Below, one piece after another: positions 61,218-64,000 of a stretch of 64,000 bases of DNA. A program made the position numbers and the translations under genes. Position 1 is the first letter of the stretch. Every line of letters starts with the position of its first letter. Source of the DNA: Eonycteris spelaea (taxonomy: Eukaryota > Chordata > Mammalia > Chiroptera > Pteropodidae); assembly GCA_003508835.1 (NCBI GenBank), contig PUFA01000166.1, positions 2,280,001-2,344,000 of the forward strand, written 5' to 3'. The notes beneath the pieces were generated by a model. That model did no database searches, had not been told where the DNA came from, and saw only the letters and a list, made by a program, of their open reading frames with translations.

Positions 61218-61374
61218 GTCTATTCTTTATTGTTCTAAAAAGTATATTTTCTTGTGTTTAGCATATTTGCGGTATCTACTTGACTTTGGCCTTTAGACTT
61301 TAAAAGTAACCTTAGGAAGGCAGGACCAGGAAGTTATCGATCATTGTTTGTGACGCACTATGCCCGTTGTGCCT

Positions 61375-61560
61375 GGTGTATTAGTTTGTCTAACCCTCAG
61401 AATGGCCCTGAGGGATGGAACATCTTATCCCTGAAAGTGTTATGAAAACTCTAATCCTCTAAGAGAATAATGTATCCAAGGTCTTGGAGCTCAAAAGTGG
61501 TAGACCTTGGATCTGAACATTAATTTCTGACCTCAAAGCCCGTGCTCTTTTCACCACAAT
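61375..61560 (-). repeat. MIR SINE, antisense
   Basis: 'aaccctcagaatggccctgaggg', 'gtatccaaggtcttggagctcaaaagtgg' and 'cctcaaagcccgtgctcttttcaccac' are reversed MIR. Confidence 0.75.
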
Positions 61561-62059
61561 AAAATATTTTAAAATTCAGCCTTCTAGTTTTTGTAAAAGT
61601 GTTTAAAAAATCTCAGTTCATCAAAATTTTCCTTTTAAGTCTCATGAGTTTCAGGTACTCAGACATTTATTTTCCATATGGAACCAGGATTATCACCTGC
61701 CTTCTCCAGTATTCATGTTTATTCATTATGGTCATGTATAACTTTATAGTCATAATTATTTCTCTGCGTATCATGCCGATTGGCATTCTGAAATTGATGA
61801 AGTTTCCTATTATCCTTGTTTGATAACGCCTAGAATTCCCTTTCACTCTAGTTCGAACTCTGAGATGACAGAATCGACCGCGTTTTTTTTGTTTGGTTTT
61901 TGTTTTTACCGGGGAGGAAGAGGGCAGGGCGGCACAGAAGAAAGTGGCTTAGTTAAGTGGCGGTTGTGTTACTGCACCTTTCCGTCCGACGTTCAGCTAT
62001 CTTTCACATTTCATTGTTCCTGCGTGGCAACCATAGCGGACTGACAAAGAATCACGGTT
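61561..62059. other. Unique sequence upstream of FDX1
   Basis: AT-rich to about 61840, then rising GC. 'GTGGCAACC' at about 62024-62032 resembles an RFX half-site, which is a weak call. No gene is seen. Confidence 0.4.
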
Positions 62060-62175
62060 AAGACAAAACCCGGTCAGTACGCAGAAAAGCAAAGCGTTTA
62101 GCTCCGCCCCCTAAAAATCCTTCCGGGAGGCGTGGGAACCGGCAGTGGGAGGGGCTCCGCTTGGGGCGCTAAAGG

Positions 62176-62187
62176 ATTTATAGGTCA
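62176..62187 (+). promoter_or_regulatory. FDX1: TATA-like box overlapping AGGTCA half-site
   Basis: The sequence ATTTATAGGTCA contains both a TATA-like TTTATA and the nuclear-receptor half-site AGGTCA. It matches a ROR element (WAWNTAGGTCA) with one mismatch, and an SF-1 site (YCAAGGTCA) less well. The position, about 190 bp before the ATG, fits a core promoter. Confidence 0.5.
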
Positions 62188-62375
62188 CGGGGGAGGGCGC
62201 GTGGAGCCGTCAGTGCGCGCGGGAGCGGAAGTACTCGGCCCTCAGCGCCGCAGGACCCTCGCAGTGACCCGCGGGCGTCGGGCGCCCGCGCCGCTGCCCG
62301 CCGGCCCTCGGGGAGCCTCTCGCGGCCGCAGCCGTGCGGCCTGCGTCGCATCCGGTTGTTACCCGAACCCCGGCT

Positions 62376-62560
62376 ATGGCCGCCGCGGGGGTCGCCCGGC
62401 TCCTTCGCCCCTCCTCCGCGGCCCTTGGCGGCGCGGCCAGTCGGTGGCTGCTTCTCGCCGGAGCCCGTGCGGGAGCCGGCGGCCTCCCGGGAAGCCGAGA
62501 CCTAGGCGGGAGCGCCGAGCCGGGCCGGACACTGAGCTTGTCAGCGCAGGCGCGAAGCAG
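62376..62560 (+). CDS. FDX1: Adrenodoxin (ferredoxin 1), exon 1, mitochondrial transit peptide
   Basis: FDX1 is the mitochondrial matrix 2Fe-2S ferredoxin that passes electrons from ferredoxin reductase (FDXR) to mitochondrial P450s such as CYP11A1 and CYP11B1, and also supports protein lipoylation. Only exon 1 is present: 61 full codons plus AG of a split Ser codon, ending CGAAGCAG|GTGAGG, a strong donor. The peptide [19 protein letters not shown]... aligns without gaps to the human FDX1 N-terminus and keeps its landmarks (MAAAG.ARLLR, RWL, GGSAE, RSLS/RTLS, ending ARS). It is rich in Ala, Leu and spaced Arg (8, 11, 23, 31, 41, 51, 60) with only two acidic residues, as for a matrix-targeting presequence. 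The known mature protein starts at Ser61, so this exon codes the presequence almost exactly. The ferredoxin domain and its Fe-S cysteines lie in later exons outside the window. The ATG at 62376 is in good context (G at -3 and +4) and no upstream ATG lies in the leader. Confidence 0.95.
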
Positions 62561-63008
62561 GTGAGGCGCGGGCAGGCGCGCGTGCGGTTAGGGGTCCCTC
62601 ATCCGGGGCTACGTGCCCTGCCCGGGGGTTGTCCCGATCCCAGGGCCAGGTTTCTCGCTCCGCGGGCTTTTCTCGGACTTTTCCGTTTCCCGCACACACC
62701 CAGACTGCCCACCTCTCGCCCCTCCTCCGCGGCGATCCTCGCGGCCCTCTCCTGACGTTTGGTGCTGGCTCTGGTCTCCCTAATGTCGAGCCGCAAAGCT
62801 ACTTTGCCGAAGCACCGACGCCTGGTGGTTAACGGAGACCCGGGATCCCCGATCTCGCTTTCCGAGAGCCTCTTGTGCTGTGAGGAAAGCGGGGCACTTT
62901 GCTGGCGCTGGTTGTGCATATGATTTGGCTCGGATCTACCCTTTGCTGGAACCTGCGGTGACCTTCATAAGATGCACTCCATTGTGATCCCGGCCAGCAA
63001 GTTGTTTC

Positions 63009-63036
63009 ATCTATCTATCTATCCATCCATCCATCC

Positions 63037-63094
<58 letters not shown>

Positions 63095-63095
63095 T
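63009..63095. repeat. (ATCT)n/(ATCC)n tetranucleotide repeat in FDX1 intron 1
   Basis: About 21 tetramers, mostly ATCT with a block of four ATCC. Long pure runs such as this are usually length-variable. Confidence 0.97.
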
Positions 63096-63274
63096 AACCA
63101 TCTAATCTATCCAATCTATCTGTCTGTTTTCAAACCAGCCCTTTCTCCTGCTGTGTTAGGTAATTCTGTCTTCAATTCTTTGCCAGCGAAATGTCCGTTT
63201 AGAATACACCCACTCTGTGCCCCATGCCTCCCTGTATGCTCTCTTCCAGTTTATATAGGGTTAAAGCCCCTGTA

Positions 63275-63445
63275 TTGGAGAGGCAAAGCTGGGTTTTAAA
63301 CTGGACTTTGGCATTTACTAACTTCTTCAATCTCTATAAACCTCAGTTTCTCCATTTGTAAATGCAGGGAACAATAGTAAAGGCCTCACAGGATTATTAT
63401 CTGAACTGCGCTCTGATCCACTGCTGGCATGTAGTAGGAAGCAAG
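63275..63445 (+). repeat. MIR SINE in FDX1 intron 1
   Basis: 'ctataaacctcagtttctccatttgtaaatgcaggg', 'ggcctcacaggattattatc' and 'ctggcatgtagtagga' are in MIR order. Confidence 0.75.
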
Positions 63446-64000
63446 AACTGGAGGGAGAAACTGTTGGATTTGTATTCTTCTTGATAAGGTACCCGAGAAT
63501 AGGGTGTAGGTCTTAGTCCTATTTTTTTCCCCTTAATCTTATTATCTAGTCATTTCTCAATAAATTTGTTGTATTAACTCTGAGGGGAATAATGGAGAAG
63601 GCAAGCCTGATTTGTCCCTGTTTGTTTCTATTTTCTCTACATTTTCCTGCTTTTGACATCCCTCTAAGTGGAAGCCTTGTTTTCTACTAGATGCTTTCTT
63701 GAAAAATTGTGTTTAAATTGGGACAGGCAGTTAACATACTTGTGTAACTAGTATTTAAAGGAACATGAATGCTTTTGTAAATCGAAATTATTTTACCCAA
63801 ATTTATTGTTTGGATTTGGGTATTATCGAGTTGTTTTAAAGGGAAACATGTTTGTTTTATTCCCTCATAATCCTGCTTTCCTCTTCATTGGCACAGTCTC
63901 TCTTGATGGCCTTGTGCTTCCTATCATATCTTTGGAGCTACAACTAGATTTTCCATCTCTTATATCTGAGATTTGTGCTGCCCAGTCCAGTCACCACTAA

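Larger units (their letters stand above)
62060..62800 (+). promoter_or_regulatory. FDX1: FDX1 CpG-island promoter
   Basis: CpG-dense sequence surrounds FDX1 exon 1. In the plus direction it holds a GC box (CCGCCCC, 62104-62110), an ETS-like CTTCCGG (62120-62126), a TATA-like TTTATAG (62177-62183) joined to a nuclear-receptor half-site AGGTCA (62182-62187), and a GCGGAAGT ETS-like site (62225-62232). If the TATA-like box is used, transcription would start near 62205-62212, leaving a leader of about 165 nt with no ATG before the start codon. FDX1 is expressed everywhere and strongly in steroid-making tissue, where NR5A1 (SF-1) and Sp1 sites are known to matter. A mixed CpG-island/TATA promoter fits this. 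Confidence 0.85.
62561..64000 (+). other. FDX1: FDX1 intron 1 (5' part)
   Basis: Starts with the donor GTGAGG. The first 250 bp are still CpG-rich and long ORFs there (62132-62755, 62599-62919) are composition artefacts. Further in are a tetranucleotide repeat and a MIR. No second exon is seen before the window ends. Confidence 0.85.

Noticed and set aside
62334..62375. In-frame GTG extension upstream of the FDX1 ATG
   Set aside because: The human protein starts at the equivalent of the ATG at 62376, which has good context.
62132..62919. Long ORFs overlapping FDX1 exon 1 in other frames
   Set aside because: They are composition artefacts of the CpG island. The FDX1 frame is the one with known homology.

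Overview
This is nuclear DNA from a placental mammal: low-GC, almost gene-free, intron/intergenic sequence packed with interspersed repeats (L1, L2, MIR, MLT1-type and other LTRs, Tigger and hAT-like MITEs), with one CpG island near each end. The L1 3' ends are of the laurasiatherian kind (tails reading 'tgtacacttgaaacttatt' or 'tagtttcagttgtacaac'). I see no Alu, rodent B1/B2, carnivore CAN-SINE, ruminant BovB/Bov-tA or horse ERE. A retrotransposed 5S-rRNA-derived element at 29.4 kb fits a bat, possibly a fruit bat, since 5S-derived SINEs are known from that group. The species guess is inference.

The only gene identified with confidence is FDX1 (adrenodoxin, mitochondrial 2Fe-2S ferredoxin) at the right end, on the + strand. 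Its CpG-island promoter (about 62.06-62.8 kb), its first coding exon (62376-62560, coding exactly the mitochondrial transit peptide and ending in a clean splice donor) and the start of intron 1 are present. The other exons lie beyond the window. At the left end a second, very GC-rich CpG island (about 1.24-2.13 kb) carries a minus-strand YY1-like initiator and a good minus-strand splice donor. From the human gene order RDX(-) / FDX1(+) I infer that it is the RDX (radixin) promoter and noncoding first exon, with the RDX body to the left. No RDX coding exon is in the window, so this call is moderate. The two genes would be divergently transcribed and about 60 kb apart.

Between the islands I see no convincing protein-coding gene, tRNA or structured RNA gene. 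The many short ORFs there are chance ORFs or lie in repeats. The interval is a record of insertions. Four solo LTRs have readable boundaries (23852-24195, TSD GAAT; 44734-45127, TSD CCTA; 48499-48861, TSD GTTAC, inside an L1; 50607-51087, TSD CTAC). A long L2-like element (46.4-50.5 kb) has been opened by several later insertions. Old L1 copies interrupted by an LTR (52.8 kb) and by a Tigger MITE (56.2 kb) are also present. No gag, pol or env reading frame survives.

Nothing here looks like a new biological system. The observations most worth a second look are the 5S-derived retroelement with a 12-bp target duplication at a TT|AAAA site, the nuclear-receptor half-site overlapping the TATA-like box of FDX1, the minus-strand exon candidate at the left island, and a 56-codon ORF preceded by a splice-acceptor-like sequence beside that island. 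Repeat family names were assigned by eye against remembered consensus features and edges are approximate unless a target-site duplication is given.
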